Part shown: piece by piece, positions 52,724 through 64,000 of the stretch
Layout of the letters: every line of letters begins with the position of its first letter
How positions within the stretch are numbered: position 1 is the stretch's first letter
Source: Anseranas semipalmata
Lineage: Eukaryota; Chordata; Aves; Anseriformes; Anseranatidae
Direction: 5' to 3'
DNA: 64,000 nt
Assembly (NCBI GenBank): GCA_013399115.1
Contig: VXAA01006069.1
Coordinates: forward strand, 162,695-226,694
The notes under the pieces: model-generated
What the model was told of the DNA's origin: nothing
What the model saw: only the letters and a program-made list of their open reading frames with translations
Database searches by the model: none
Program-made: the position numbers and the translations under genes

Positions 52724-52742
52724 TGCTGCCCTCTAGTGAGCA
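52724..52742 (-). promoter_or_regulatory. CTCF-like binding site
   Basis: TGCTGCCCTCTAGTGAGCA is, on the minus strand, a close match to the CTCF core CCACTAGRKGGCR, with one clear deviation (TCAC in place of CCAC). CTCF marks insulators and loop anchors in vertebrates. Occupancy cannot be judged from sequence alone. Confidence 0.4.
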
Positions 52743-54314
52743 GAAAGCTTTCAGATGAACACACGCACATTACACGAGTAGTATGGTCTAAAAAAAATTA
52801 ACTAAAATAACCAAAGTACATATCAAATCAAGACAAAAGGAGTCAAATGAGATATCTGGATCACTAGTAGCAATTCTTACATTTTTATATTATTGGTGGT
52901 GGTGGCTTATCCCTGCTGTTTTATAAAAAGGCTGAAATCAGTGTATTTAGCCACTACAATATATTCCGTATCCTCCACATCTCCGACATCATTCCATATT
53001 GGCATACGAAATATAAATGCCAGAAGGTTTACAAAGTTCTAATAATATGTTTAATCACTCTTGAGATTCTCCATCACCACCACAGATAGCCTGTTCAGAG
53101 TTAAATCCTGCATATCAAATTACCCTGCAGTTCACACAGTTCAATAGCATTGTATAGCTAACTGGAAGTATGTAAGGGAAGAAAAGAGCAGTGAAAAATG
53201 TCTGCCACCATGGTTGATCCATACTATTCTCTCTCTTTTTCCCAAGAAAGGGATATCTCCCATGCTTCATTTGTTTACACAAAATTTAAGCTTTTGTTTT
53301 TTACCCATCAACGAAAATAAGTGCTGACAAATACAGCCTCAGAAAAAAAGCACGGAAGTTCTCATAAACCACAGGTATAATTAAACAGACCAACACAAAC
53401 TAAGCCTCTCCAGCTCCCAGAAAAGCATATACTTAATAGATTCCAACTTGTTAACATTTACACAGACTCGATATTTTAATAGTGTTGGTTTTATTTCTCC
53501 ATCAAGTTGCAATTTCACCCATTAAGGTAGAATTAGTTGCCTTATAGTTTATGGGTAGCATTTAAGTAGAGGGGTTTGTTTTTCATGGGATAATTTTCCT
53601 GTAAGTGCACACTGGTAATATGCTCTAACGCACAGCTTTCCTCCTTTTGTAATTTTGAATATATTGCATATGCTAAACAAGCTCTTTCAGCAATAAAAGA
53701 ATAACCCACCACTTATTACCATAGTCCAACAGAGTGTGCACAACAGGGACATAAGGAAACATTTCTTTAAGGCTGTGCCCCCCATTATTTTCTTGAAAAA
53801 ACAGAACACTTGCATTTAATTAAAGGTATATGAAATAAAACGCATAACATTAAAAAGGACTTTTACAGTCACTGCTACCTAATAGGTATTCTGCCCATTA
53901 CAGCAGTAGGCAGTCATGTGAACTAGTTTGGAGCCTACTCCTTCAATCCATACTTAGTAACATATCAATTCATTAAATGGGAGGTATCAGCATTCTATGC
54001 ATGGGAAATTGTATATCTTGACAGCTGCTGGAATTTTTTTTTTTTCTTCCATACTGCTAATACAGAAGATTTTTACTGCAAAGCCAAATAATGCCAAAGA
54101 ATGGCAAGACTTCAGGAGGGCTAGCAAATCAAAGGGCATCCAGTTCTGGGTGGCTACCCTCATACATCTTTGAGAGGCCTGACGTTTGGAAGATGCTTAG
54201 CACCTCTCAAAAACAGCCTTCTTTCAGGTTTCTCAAATGAAACACTACACAACCGAGATGCATGGTGTCAGAGCACGTTTTGAAACTGCTGATCCAACTC
54301 CTCTTGGTTTTATC

Positions 54315-54380
54315 TTTATACTACCAGAAGTGGTACTATAAAGTGGTATTTTTTATACTACCAGAAGTGGTATAAAAAAT
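54315..54380. repeat. Duplicated 21-mer with hairpin
   Basis: A 21-nt word beginning TTTATACTACCAGAAGTGGT occurs at 54315-54335 and again at 54352-54372, a 37-bp spacing. The second copy sits inside a perfect hairpin: ATTTTTTATAC at 54348-54358 pairs with GTATAAAAAAT at 54370-54380 around an 11-nt loop. The direct repeat suggests local duplication. Confidence 0.85.
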
Positions 54381-56336
54381 CTGGGAGGAAAAGGGAGAAG
54401 ACGATACATAAAAAACATGGAGAATTTAAGTTTCAGCTCAGAATATTTTGTGTAGAATGTAAATCCCTACCATGTAAAGTAACCTTCTATACGTGTCAAA
54501 ATCAGGGCTTTGTATCATGCAAATAGCTATTGAAGGTGCTGTGCAGGAATACCGCACTGACAGCAACTGTTCATTCGTAACCTGTATGGGCCACACAGCT
54601 CTTAGATATATGACGTGACTCCATCGAGGGGATTTTTCAATACAGTATGCAGGACCATAGATACATGACTGGAATTAAAGCCAGCAGAAGATAAGACAGA
54701 CAAAAATACTACCCAAATACAGGAAGTTTCAATGATCTATTTTGCATTTTTATAAGAGTGCAAAGCAAGTGCAGGAATCATTTTCAGTTTTGACAAAAGA
54801 TTGCACTTACCTTCATTTCATCCTGCCTTCTATGCAACAAGACAGTTTTTAGTAATTCTCCATCCCCAAAATGACAGTTTGCTTACTCTCCAGCGAATAC
54901 ATAGATGACCAGGATTCAAGGGACAAAGGTGGTTTTGTCAGATCATTAGCGCTGCTTGGTAAAGACCTAGTACTGGCAGGGAGAGCAAGGAAACATCAAT
55001 CCATTGCTCCCCAAACACCAACTAAAAGGAATCCATAGACTGTACTGTAGACTTAAACAGACTTAATTGTGGCACATGAAGATTAATGAACCCCATAATT
55101 TGTGTAATGTGGAAAGTATTGGCATCCTGCACAATGAAGCTGAAGCAAATCCAAATAAACATGGCTTTGCTCTTGGAGATATACTTTTAATGCTATGGAA
55201 TGGGATGCAACCAGCCCTGGCTGCATCTTACCCACCTTAGCGACTTAAGCAACACAGTATGCAAGGCAACTAATCACTGGTGCCAGTTCTTGTGGTTTTA
55301 TTCCAAAACACAATAGTTTTAGATACATTCTAGCCTGTGGTTCTCTGTCAACATGTAGAGGTTTTCTCGCAACATGTAGGAGTGAGTCAGTGCCAAAACA
55401 AGGGCTGTGCTGGAAATGATTCTGCCCAGTTTGTGAAGTAGCTCATTAAAATCTGCCTCCAGCGAGCTACAGCCCCCTACCACTGTTCTGTCTGTTACCC
55501 AAGCTGTGTGACTTACACTTAACTTCTGCTGTTCCCCCTGCCCAGTCAGGCATGGACCTGCCACCGCCCATGAAACTTATTGTCATTAGTTTGACAGCAA
55601 GCCCCTGGGCAGAACCATGCACCCAACTCTGATACCCACCCTTCTCCTACAGCATGGAGAGCTGCAGAAAGAGCTGAAGAGCAAGGACTCTTCATTTCTC
55701 TGTTCTTTTCTGCATGCTGTTTCCTATCTAACTAGCACAAAAGTAAAAAACAAACAAACAAAACGGGGAAAAAATACAAAAAACACTAGAGCACTGTCTT
55801 GGGTATCTGTGCTATTTAGACCAAAAATCCAGACACCTCCATAATCTCCCCATCTACAGAAAGTTTGCTGGAGTTGGAGAGATTGTTCTTTTCTTCAATG
55901 ACACCAATTGTAAATTATGCCATTGCTCACAGAAACACTAAATATAGTCCTCAGAGAAAGTTCTTCTAACCTTCCTATCCCACAACCAAGCATTCAGGTG
56001 TTCTGCTTGTTTAGAAGCAGCATATCACAACAGGAATGGATGCAGGTTAACTAACCTGGATTAAGTTCACGCCAACAGCCATACAGTAGATTCATTTTTC
56101 TAAACATTCCTTGAGCAGAATGTCAAGTGGAACATTTCCCCATCTGCACAAAGACAACTTCCATCCTGAGTGCTCTGCAGCATGACCCAGATAAGGTTCA
56201 GAGAAGAGAACTGTCTTCTTCCACAACTGTGCACCTTAATTGCACATCCAAAACCTTTCAAGTTCCATGTCTACTCAAGACTCCCTAACTAATCAGTTTA
56301 TCCATATGAACACTGGACATAAAGCTTCCCAGCCCG

Positions 56337-56364
56337 AGGGAGGGAGGGAGGGAGGGAGGAAGGA
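56337..56364 (+). repeat. (GGGA)n tract, predicted G-quadruplex
   Basis: Five GGG runs separated by single A residues, followed by GG steps, lie on the plus strand. Single-nucleotide loops give one of the most stable quadruplex geometries known. It is isolated in AT-rich DNA, away from any recognised promoter. Confidence 0.9.
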
Positions 56365-58973
56365 AGTCAAATCAGGACTTTTTGTGTCAGAGATCTAAAG
56401 TACATTAAAAAATTACTTTTTATATACCATTTCCAAGCTTGTTTTGTTTGTAAACACATCCATTATGCCATTAGCCAGTCAAAAGACTTGATCATTCCTC
56501 CTTATATACAGCAGACTTTCAGTAACGGCACATGGAGGCAGGTACTGTGTACAATTCATTGCTATCTTACTCTTCCACCTCTGCTCAGCTGCCGTGTGTT
56601 AACTGCGATGTACAATGGAAATCCATGACATACCTCACAACTCTCAACATTCTGGCAGACTTCATACATACTCAGCATAGTTTAGAGTAGAGCTGCTCTC
56701 ATCAGGTAGAGTCTTACGCTTTTCTTCATCTTCATTTACACATGTATATGGATCGGTTTTATTCAGATTTGGCTTCAGGTTTCACAGAAGAAATGTACAC
56801 ATGTATGCATGTACACATTTATAACATATAAAGTCATATAAAATGCTGCATAAACTGCAAAGAGATACTCAGATATATAGTCATGCAAATAACTCTTTAG
56901 CTAAATACTGAAATAGTGAAATCATCAGTGTAAAATAGCTACCAAGCCGAGTACCCAACCCTATGTCCCTTTGAAAGTGTGACAAAACTTCCCATTGATT
57001 TCAGTGGAAGAAACTCTGACATGTAAAGAGTTGCTGCCTGTCAAATACATTGCCCTGTTAATATTTTGCAATTAAAAAAATAAAATAATATGAAAAGAGC
57101 AATTAAGTCCTACTACAGGCTCTTCTTGGCTTTGCTTATCATTCCCTATTGTTTTCTGAAACCTAAAACGAAAATAGTTTTTTTAGGCCAGTAGCCTTAC
57201 GTTGACTGTTGTCTCACATTTACCAAAGACAAACACAGATTTGTTTGAAAATTTACTTAAAAAATACTCCCAGGTTAAGACCTTATATGCCAAGTTTCAG
57301 CCCAGAGTGAATTTTTATGGCCAAGTTATAAACCCTTGAAAATAGGAAACTAATACTGCAAGGATTTAAAATAATAGAAAATGTTTCACATAATATAAAT
57401 CTATAAGCAGAGAATTATATTTAAGTCTTAATATCTACATAGTTGGATTATCTTATATCTTGACAATCATACTAAGTAATCTTGCCTCCTTTCCCCTTCC
57501 TTTGATTCAGTGTTTCATTCTTATGCATTAACAATGCTCTGGGCCATAAAATACTGTATTAATATTAGTTTGTCACAGTAGACTAAATTTAGAACAACTC
57601 ATTAATATGGGAGAGTAAAAGGGATTCTGCCAGGAGTGTGAGTGACTCTATAAGCTCTTAAGGCTATAAGTTATGCAGATATGCCACTTGAACTGGAGAG
57701 CTAGCAATTCTTTTTGTTACTAATAAGAGATTCTATTAGTTGAAGCTGATTCTATTTCTAATTAAGAAATGTGGAAAAAGGCAATTTTACCATTGGATGT
57801 ATCTCTGATGTGTAGCCAGAATATGCCATATACCATCTTTCATCTGCTTTCTGGTCAGATAGGATTAGTGGCACACAAACAGAATGAATTTTCCCCTGCA
57901 GAATACAGGAAAAAAACAACTCTACTACAGTATTTTCTTTGGTACAATCATAATCTGTGTATCCAGAAGAAAGTCCAGCGATCAAAGATATTTCAAAACA
58001 AACCTTGTAATGTTTAGAATTGCCCCAGTGAAGAAAGTTTTCATTTTTAAAAAATACAGCCTTTCATACGTATAGTTTCATCCCAGTAATGCCTTCTCAA
58101 AGGTTGTCAAATATTAATTTTTTTAAATTTAGTCCCTTGCTAAGCTACAAATATTCATGTTTAACACCAAGTAGCAGTTCAGGGGCTGACAACAGTATGT
58201 ACCTTTTGAATGATGCATAGAAAGCAGCAGTTAGCACAAAGACAAAGCCACCAGATTGGTCTCAGGGAAACCCAGTGTCTGAATTTTTCATGATTCCTCT
58301 AGCACTTAAAGAATAAGAAACTGGCTACTACTGTTGGGAGATCAGCATTCTGAAGGTCAGAGCCCAAAAACATGCAAGTGAATCAGGTTTTGCCTGGGGA
58401 AAGTGAAAAGGGATTTAAGCTGCTTAAGAGAATTATGAAGATTTTTTTTAATGTATTTTACAAACACTATAGTAGCTAAACAATAGCTATAAAAATGAGG
58501 AGAGAATCATATCCACCTACTATTCACTGCTTTTAAGTCTCAAAAGACAGAAAAAAGACTTTTCTTTATGTCTGAAGGCTTATAGTTAAACTTCCAGAAA
58601 TTGTTCTCTTTCTTATAGACTTCCCATTACCCTTCTTTGCCTTTTAAGAAGTACAACTACTTCAGAAAAAAATGATAAATGAGAAGTGTAAAATAAATTC
58701 AATAATTTCTCCTTTATGCTTACAAAAATGCAACTGTAGTAAAGTGATGTCTTCATTACTCTACAGCCCAGTGGCTTGCGTATGTGTTTATTTTCCATAA
58801 CAGACAAACTTTACTTGATCTCATAATGATTTCTAGAAAGTATAAATTGATTCCAGGGTGTTTAAAAAAAACTGCTTAGAAAAACATTACACTGTTTAAG
58901 CAACTGATGACTTCACCTGTCACCATCTAGTTAAGCTCTTAATGAGTTATTTTCTATTCTTGGTCACATCTGA

Positions 58974-58994
58974 TTTTTTTTTTTTTTTTTTTTT
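58974..58994. repeat. Poly(T) run, 21 nt
   Basis: Twenty-one T residues in a row, then AAATAT. A simple homopolymer with no associated retrocopy recognised. Confidence 0.95.
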
Positions 58995-60218
58995 AAATAT
59001 AAGTCCCTTTGAACAGCTGGGAGTTAGAGCATCCTTTGATCACTGTATTCTGAATTTTCAGTCAAAATGAGGACGTTTTTGTCCTTACTTGGGCTATTTT
59101 TACAAGTATATTTCTTCAAGTATGTATGCCTGCAAAGTAATGCCCCAAAACAAGGAAGCTGAACAATTAATGTATACATTTTTACATAAATGTTTATAAA
59201 TTTAGTAAAGGGAGAAAGCTTTGCCACAAGAAACCTCAGCTCTTTTGAAGGCAGTTTTCTAATGATGACCCTTGGCATGCTAGCCCACATGGGATTCCTC
59301 TGAGAAGAGTCTGATGAAAATTAGTCTATTCTCATTTCAAACAGAATTTTGCTGAAGTCCTGATCAGAGCATCAGCATGGAGTCCAGGGAGACAACACAT
59401 GCTACTTGATTCACTCCGCAGCCTCCCTCTCCTGGTAATTGTTGCAGGAACACATAGTGACAAGACTATAGGATGTGAGGGGTCTGGATGTACTCAGGCT
59501 GTTACTCTCTGTTTAAAGATTTAAACCATCAGGGTATGATAAGGCTTTTTGATGTTCATTGAACATGGAGCTTGGGTACAGAAGAAGGGGAAAGGGTTTC
59601 ACCGGAAGGCAATCATCTTTCAGAGCCACAGTAAGACTGAGAGAGGTGGGAAAATCTCAGTCTCAGCATAGACATGGAACAAAGGGAGATAAAAGGGCTA
59701 GGGTGAAGAAGGGGCCAGATCTGGCTGTGAGGCAGAACTTGCACTAAAAGATAGTTCGATGCCTTAAAAAGCAGAAAAAACACTTAGTGTTCTTGCTCCA
59801 TTAACATACATTTTTGGCTAAAATTTAACTGTTCTGCACATTTTTTACAGTTTATGTTGACACTAGGTTTAGACAATGCCTCTGGCTTATTTTGAAATTA
59901 TTTAATGAATGTACTTTGTCAGATGAACATCATTTCCTAATTATACAGAAAAGCATTAAATGATGAGCTATTTTAAAGAGTGGATACGATCTTTTCTTTC
60001 CTAAGGGATGAACCAAAAACATAGGCTGGTGCCATACATTGCTGTATAATGTATATGATATTGGGGGGGCTGAAATTTTTCTTGTCTTGACAAAGCACTT
60101 TGAGATCTATAGCTAGGAATCTTAGACAAACATGAAGAGTTATTACCATCACCAGGTAAGGCTGATACGCCACATTTTCATCGCCCAGAACAGAATGACT
60201 ATTTCCAAGGATAATTAA

Positions 60219-60316
60219 GGGCCTAATCCTGCACAGTGAATGGCAATGAGCACTTTTGACTCTAATTAGCTTTAAAGGGAGATGAGAGGAATCAGTGGGT
60301 GACAGGATCAGGCTCT
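60219..60316. repeat. Fossil palindromic repeat, both arms kept
   Basis: The left end GGGCCTAATCCTGCAC and the right end, whose reverse complement is GAGCCTGATCCTGTCA, agree at 12 of 16 positions, and the whole is about 98 bp. The pattern matches an old bird and turtle inverted-repeat family with ends like GGGCCTGATCCTGCA and a centre like CCCATTGACTTCAATGGG. The centre here is degraded. The layout suggests a non-autonomous DNA-transposon relic. Confidence 0.55.
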
Positions 60317-60352
60317 AAAATGAAAGAGAGATTTGAAGGAGTTGTCTGCAGC

Positions 60353-60397
60353 ATCTCTCTCTCTCCCTCTCTCGCACACGCACACACACACACACAG
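60353..60397. repeat. (CT)n(CA)n compound microsatellite
   Basis: CT units pass through CTCGCACACG into a CA run. On the minus strand it encodes an artefactual Val-Cys then Arg-Glu run. Confidence 0.93.
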
Positions 60398-60629
60398 AGG
60401 AGGAGAAAGACAGTTTGATCTGAGCATCACTTCTATGCTCTGGGAGTTTCACAGCACCTCCACTGTACAGCACTGTAATTTTGTAGGTCCAACAGGCATT
60501 TGCCAGCATTAGCTGCTCTGAAATAAGAGAGAAAGTAAAGGATTCACACAGAAAGCCGAGTGTTAAGCTGATCAAAGTTGGAGTTACAGGGGTTTATATG
60601 TACCTTTCTACCTAAGAAAGGCTTCCTGC

Positions 60630-60650
60630 TTTTTTTTTTTTTTTTTTTTT
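60630..60650. repeat. Poly(T) run, 21 nt
   Basis: Twenty-one T residues followed by AAATATACTG, directly before the fossil repeat at 60669. The closeness is probably incidental. Confidence 0.95.
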
Positions 60651-60668
60651 AAATATACTGATCTCAGT

Positions 60669-60737
60669 GGGCCAAATTTATCCCAATGCAACTCAAAGCG
60701 TATCAGAAGAATTACTGCAGAGATGAAGTGGACCCAG
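60669..60737. repeat. Fossil palindromic repeat, one arm
   Basis: GGGCCAAATTTATCCCAATG followed by CAACTC resembles the arm of another old amniote inverted-repeat family (reverse complement form GAGTTGCATTGGGATAAATT). The segment ends near GAAGTGGACCCA. About 90 bp further on, ATTGACTTCAGTGAAGTTA (60833-60851) looks like a displaced centre, so the original element may have been longer and been interrupted. Confidence 0.45.
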
Positions 60738-63700
60738 TCTCCCTGTGATGTTATTTATAATCTGTATGTTTTGCTCAATAATAGCATATATAGTTAGAGG
60801 GTTGCATTCACTTAAAAGGGTGCAAAGTCTATTGACTTCAGTGAAGTTAATTCTGAGTTTCATGAAGGAGATTCATATCAAAGCAGTTACAAGAGCTATT
60901 CCTAAAAAAAAAATCATTCCTATATATTCACTAATGCTCTTAACTTGGCATTAAGAACTATATTAATACTCACATTACGTTGTGCATTCTCCTTCAAATC
61001 TGAAGTCTGACACTTTTTCTACAGCTAAATGCCTTATACACACCTGTTATGAAACAACTAGGTCCTGCAGTGTGTACTGTGAACAGTCTGCCTCTGAAAA
61101 AGCACTTGGCATGTATGTTTGGAATTCAAGGTTGACTTCAAAATCCAAGGTTGGCATTTTCAGAAATATTTAAGAGACTTAAGAACATAAAACCTACTGA
61201 AAATCATAAGACTTGTCTTCCTAAATCAGTTAGGTTTTCTGAACATTAGATCCTATTGCGTTTCAGTGAGAGTTGGCAGCCTCACAGCTAAGTCTTTGAA
61301 AATCCAGCTGACAAAATAACACTACCATGAAATCAACACAAATAATAGACAGAAGTTGTGTAAATGAAGTCTTTCTGTGATCAGCACACTCAGAAAATGA
61401 TCAGATCTCTAAAAAGTAATTTCTCTCTATCCAGGACCCTCTCTGGATTTTGTACAAGGAAAGGGATGCTCTAGTTAACACACAGGACACTCCAGTTAAT
61501 CTTCTAACAGAACAGATAAGGCCTATTTTATCAGACACTGTATTGGTCAACTTCCAGTCAGAAAGGAATGGGACTTCCTTACCACTATTACCCAGAGAGG
61601 CACACATCTGAACTTTTGTCATCTTCTATAATGATTTGGTATCAAAATTTCAATTTGTTCTAAGAAAGAAATAAGGTGTATTCATGGTCCGTCATTATTT
61701 TGAACAGTGTGAATTGAACAGTGAACCAAAGCACCTTGTAGGAAGCTTCAGATAAGACCAAAAGATGCTGCTATACCATCCAAATCTCTGTAGGCATATT
61801 TGATGTGGTGTTTACGTAATAGCAGTTGCAGGAAACACAAGTTGAGGAACAGGGTTTTTTTGTTTTGTTTTTGTTGTTGTTTAATGGAAAATGTATTCCC
61901 TCTCTTTCATGTTCTTTAGTTGCTGCCATACAACATATTCATCTGCACCCATCAAAGAAATTATGCATGGAGCAATTGCTCACCCAACCCCCTGTGGCTT
62001 CATCCAACACTTTAGAAGCTGGGATCTGAAATGCAGTCCCAGACCATGGATGTCCTAGTTTTTCCCATACAGCACTCCTTCCTCAGATAAGTTAAAAATG
62101 CAGTTTTGTAAGAAGTGACAACCAACAGCACTGAAAAAGGCCCAAAGTTTGCATGATTCATTGCAGTCACCACAGGTACGAAATTTATAGGAGGCAAAAA
62201 AGCCACAGTGGAATTGACAACTTCAGCCCACGACTGGAGGAAGCAACTTCTGGAGAACAAATGGCTGGAAACAGAAATTTAACCCGATTTCTTGTGACAC
62301 AGTCAATTGTGGAATAAGTGCTATAATAAACACATACTACAGCAAGAACAAAATTGCACCAGTTGCTTTCATGTTATTATACTTCCGGGTCCTCTCACAA
62401 AAACTCTCCCCAGAAAATCAATAAAGCAGATTGTGCCCAGCAGTCACCCATTACAAAATTAAATCCATATGCCAACACAAAACAATGAAGAAAACAAAAC
62501 TAACAAGGGATCCATTTGGCTTTGTTTGACTTTGCCTGCCAGAGAATGAGAATGCAAGGCTGGGTGTAATTTAATGCAAACCTTGGCCTATCCTGGTCAT
62601 GCATATGACTGACCCTCAGGGCAAGACCATCAATTTTCTATTAAAGATCAGAGAGTTGACATATCAAAGTCAACATCTAGCTGAATAACTGCAGTAACTT
62701 GATAATAATTCTTTTGTGGATTTCAGAGTGGCTTTTCGGTAAAGTATCAGAAAGGTAGCAGTTTTCAATCCTGACCCAACAAGATCTGAATATGAAATGA
62801 AGGATTTGAGCTTGATCTCCCCATGATGTGAGGATGAATGTTCCGGTAAATGTTAACTTAGTGCTCTGAATAGCTCAGTAATAGATGGGTTTAGACGGTA
62901 ATAGGTTTAAAATGTCAACTTATTGAATAATAATTTCATGTTGTACAAATACTACGTGTAAGAAGGGATTTGTTTTGCAAATTTTGAAATAAATGAATGG
63001 ATTTGTGATGTCCTTCACTGTTCTGGTCAGAATGTTACAAAAGAACAGAAATTAGTTTTGCTTCAATAATATCCCTCATTGTTTCCCTGTATTATTCTGA
63101 GTATATGATATAACTCATGGGTCTTGTTTACTCCTTATCCTTAAATAGTTTGATGTATGCTTTGGTCCCCCATGAGAAGAATGATAATTGTTCATTGTGC
63201 AAATAAATAGTAAGACAGTAAAAAAAAGAAACAAATTTTTCTTACAATTACCTGCCACCTAAACTCAAATGGACAATGTTGAAACATTATTCCAAACAAT
63301 TCCTACTGAAGCAAAATCCAACATAACCATCAGAATCTGAAGCAATGAAAATCCAATGCTGCCTGGTTGCTAGCACATGGATGGAGGCATTCAAGCTAAT
63401 CCCTTTTTCACAGCACACTATTTCAGCTATTGCCCCCTGTCTGGACACTGATGTTAAGCAACTTGTAGAGTATTGCTAGCCTACTTGGGAGGATGATGCC
63501 AAGCAATTGACCATATGGCATTTCGGAACATAAAGGCGTTCTGGTGGTCTTTTTATTTTTTAATTATGTTTTGTTTTATTTATTCTCAGTTTGCTTCCAA
63601 CCAAATCTCGCGTTAAGTTGCTGTCTGTGTGCACTTTCGCACTGATTTAAAAGTGATTCTCATTTCAGTTTATATAAGTTTTAATCCACTATATTTAAAA

Positions 63701-64000
63701 TGATACCAAATTGCCTGTTGTTTAATCCAAGCAGTTTTGTTTTCCTGACTGACCCTGAAAGCATTAATGATCTTTAACTTACTAATCAAGAAACAGATAT
63801 AAAATGAGACAAAGCTGCTCGAAAACTCATTCTTCATGAATCAGGAAGAGATGGAATAATGAGGAGGGTTAGCTAAGCTTAGTTGCTCTTTCTATTTCCT
63901 CCTAATGAGTGCCAGGAGCTGTGGGGCTCATTCCCCAGTAAGAACCTGAGCAACTTGGAGCCCCATCTTCCAGACCTACTGGAGGACTGGTGGTTGCACC

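Larger units (their letters stand above)
45796..56336. other. Unique non-coding DNA
   Basis: No recognised gene. It contains the longest open frame of the window (minus strand, 49296-49736, 146 codons), which lacks any known motif. A 3'-end-like segment near 52114-52357 and an acidic open frame on the minus strand (48148-48372) are discussed under findings. T runs lie at 47230-47247 and 54031-54045. Confidence 0.5.
56365..64000. other. Unique AT-rich non-coding DNA
   Basis: No recognised gene. It contains T runs at 58974-58994 and 60630-60650, a CT/CA microsatellite at 60353 and two inverted-repeat fossils. A decayed relic with TTCCCATTGATTTCAGTGGA near 56990-57010 may be another fragment of the same broad class. 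Nothing else is apparent up to the window end. Confidence 0.5.

Noticed and set aside
63425..63445. GCCCCCTGTCTGGA as a CTCF-like site
   Set aside because: The GGGGGC core is present, but the flanking CCAC element is not.
1..64000. CRISPR arrays, tRNA, rRNA or operon-like gene clusters
   Set aside because: No regularly spaced repeats, no cloverleaf with an A/B box that I could find, and no run of adjacent long coding frames. The window is vertebrate non-coding DNA.

Overview
The window reads as bird nuclear DNA. The strongest evidence is three fragments of the chicken-repeat-1 (CR1) LINE, each with the typical avian CR1 3' end: a CCCTTCCAACNC-type tail followed by ATTCTATG-like octamers. A bird ERVL-type LTR and several old inverted-repeat elements of the kind shared by birds and turtles support this. 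Base composition is AT-rich, with long introns-or-intergenic character throughout. I cannot name the species or chromosome from the sequence.

Layout. 1-4.99 kb: unique AT-rich DNA with one (AG)n tract. 4.99-5.38 kb: CR1 3' fragment, + strand. 5.4-8.35 kb: unique DNA holding two old inverted-repeat fossils. 8.35-9.02 kb: longer CR1 fragment, - strand, still carrying part of the reverse-transcriptase ORF. 9.0-30.8 kb: unique DNA with simple repeats, an uninterrupted 64-nt poly(T) at 18260, a 25-bp tandem duplication at 26626 and one exon-like segment at 28439 (- strand). About 30.79-31.56 kb: GC-richer retroviral-type solo LTR, + strand, with TATA-like and poly(A) signals. 32.83-33.01 kb: very short CR1 tail, + strand. 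33-45.7 kb: very AT-rich unique DNA rich in TAATTA-type sequence, with two more exon-like segments on the - strand. 45.7 kb: compound (TG)(TA)(CA) microsatellite. 46-64 kb: unique DNA with a 20-bp perfect palindrome, a CTCF-like site, a duplicated hairpin at 54.3 kb, a (GGGA)n G-quadruplex tract, and two further inverted-repeat fossils near 60.2-60.7 kb.

Genes. I found no protein-coding gene that I can recognise and no rRNA, tRNA or CRISPR array. Apart from CR1 remnants, the open frames are short (146 codons at most), which is what chance gives in 64 kb read in six frames. The only host-gene candidates are a few segments bounded by good splice-site matches. These are listed at low confidence because such pairs also arise by chance. 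The window is best described as a gene desert, or the inside of large introns, of an avian chromosome. Nothing in it supports a new multi-gene system.
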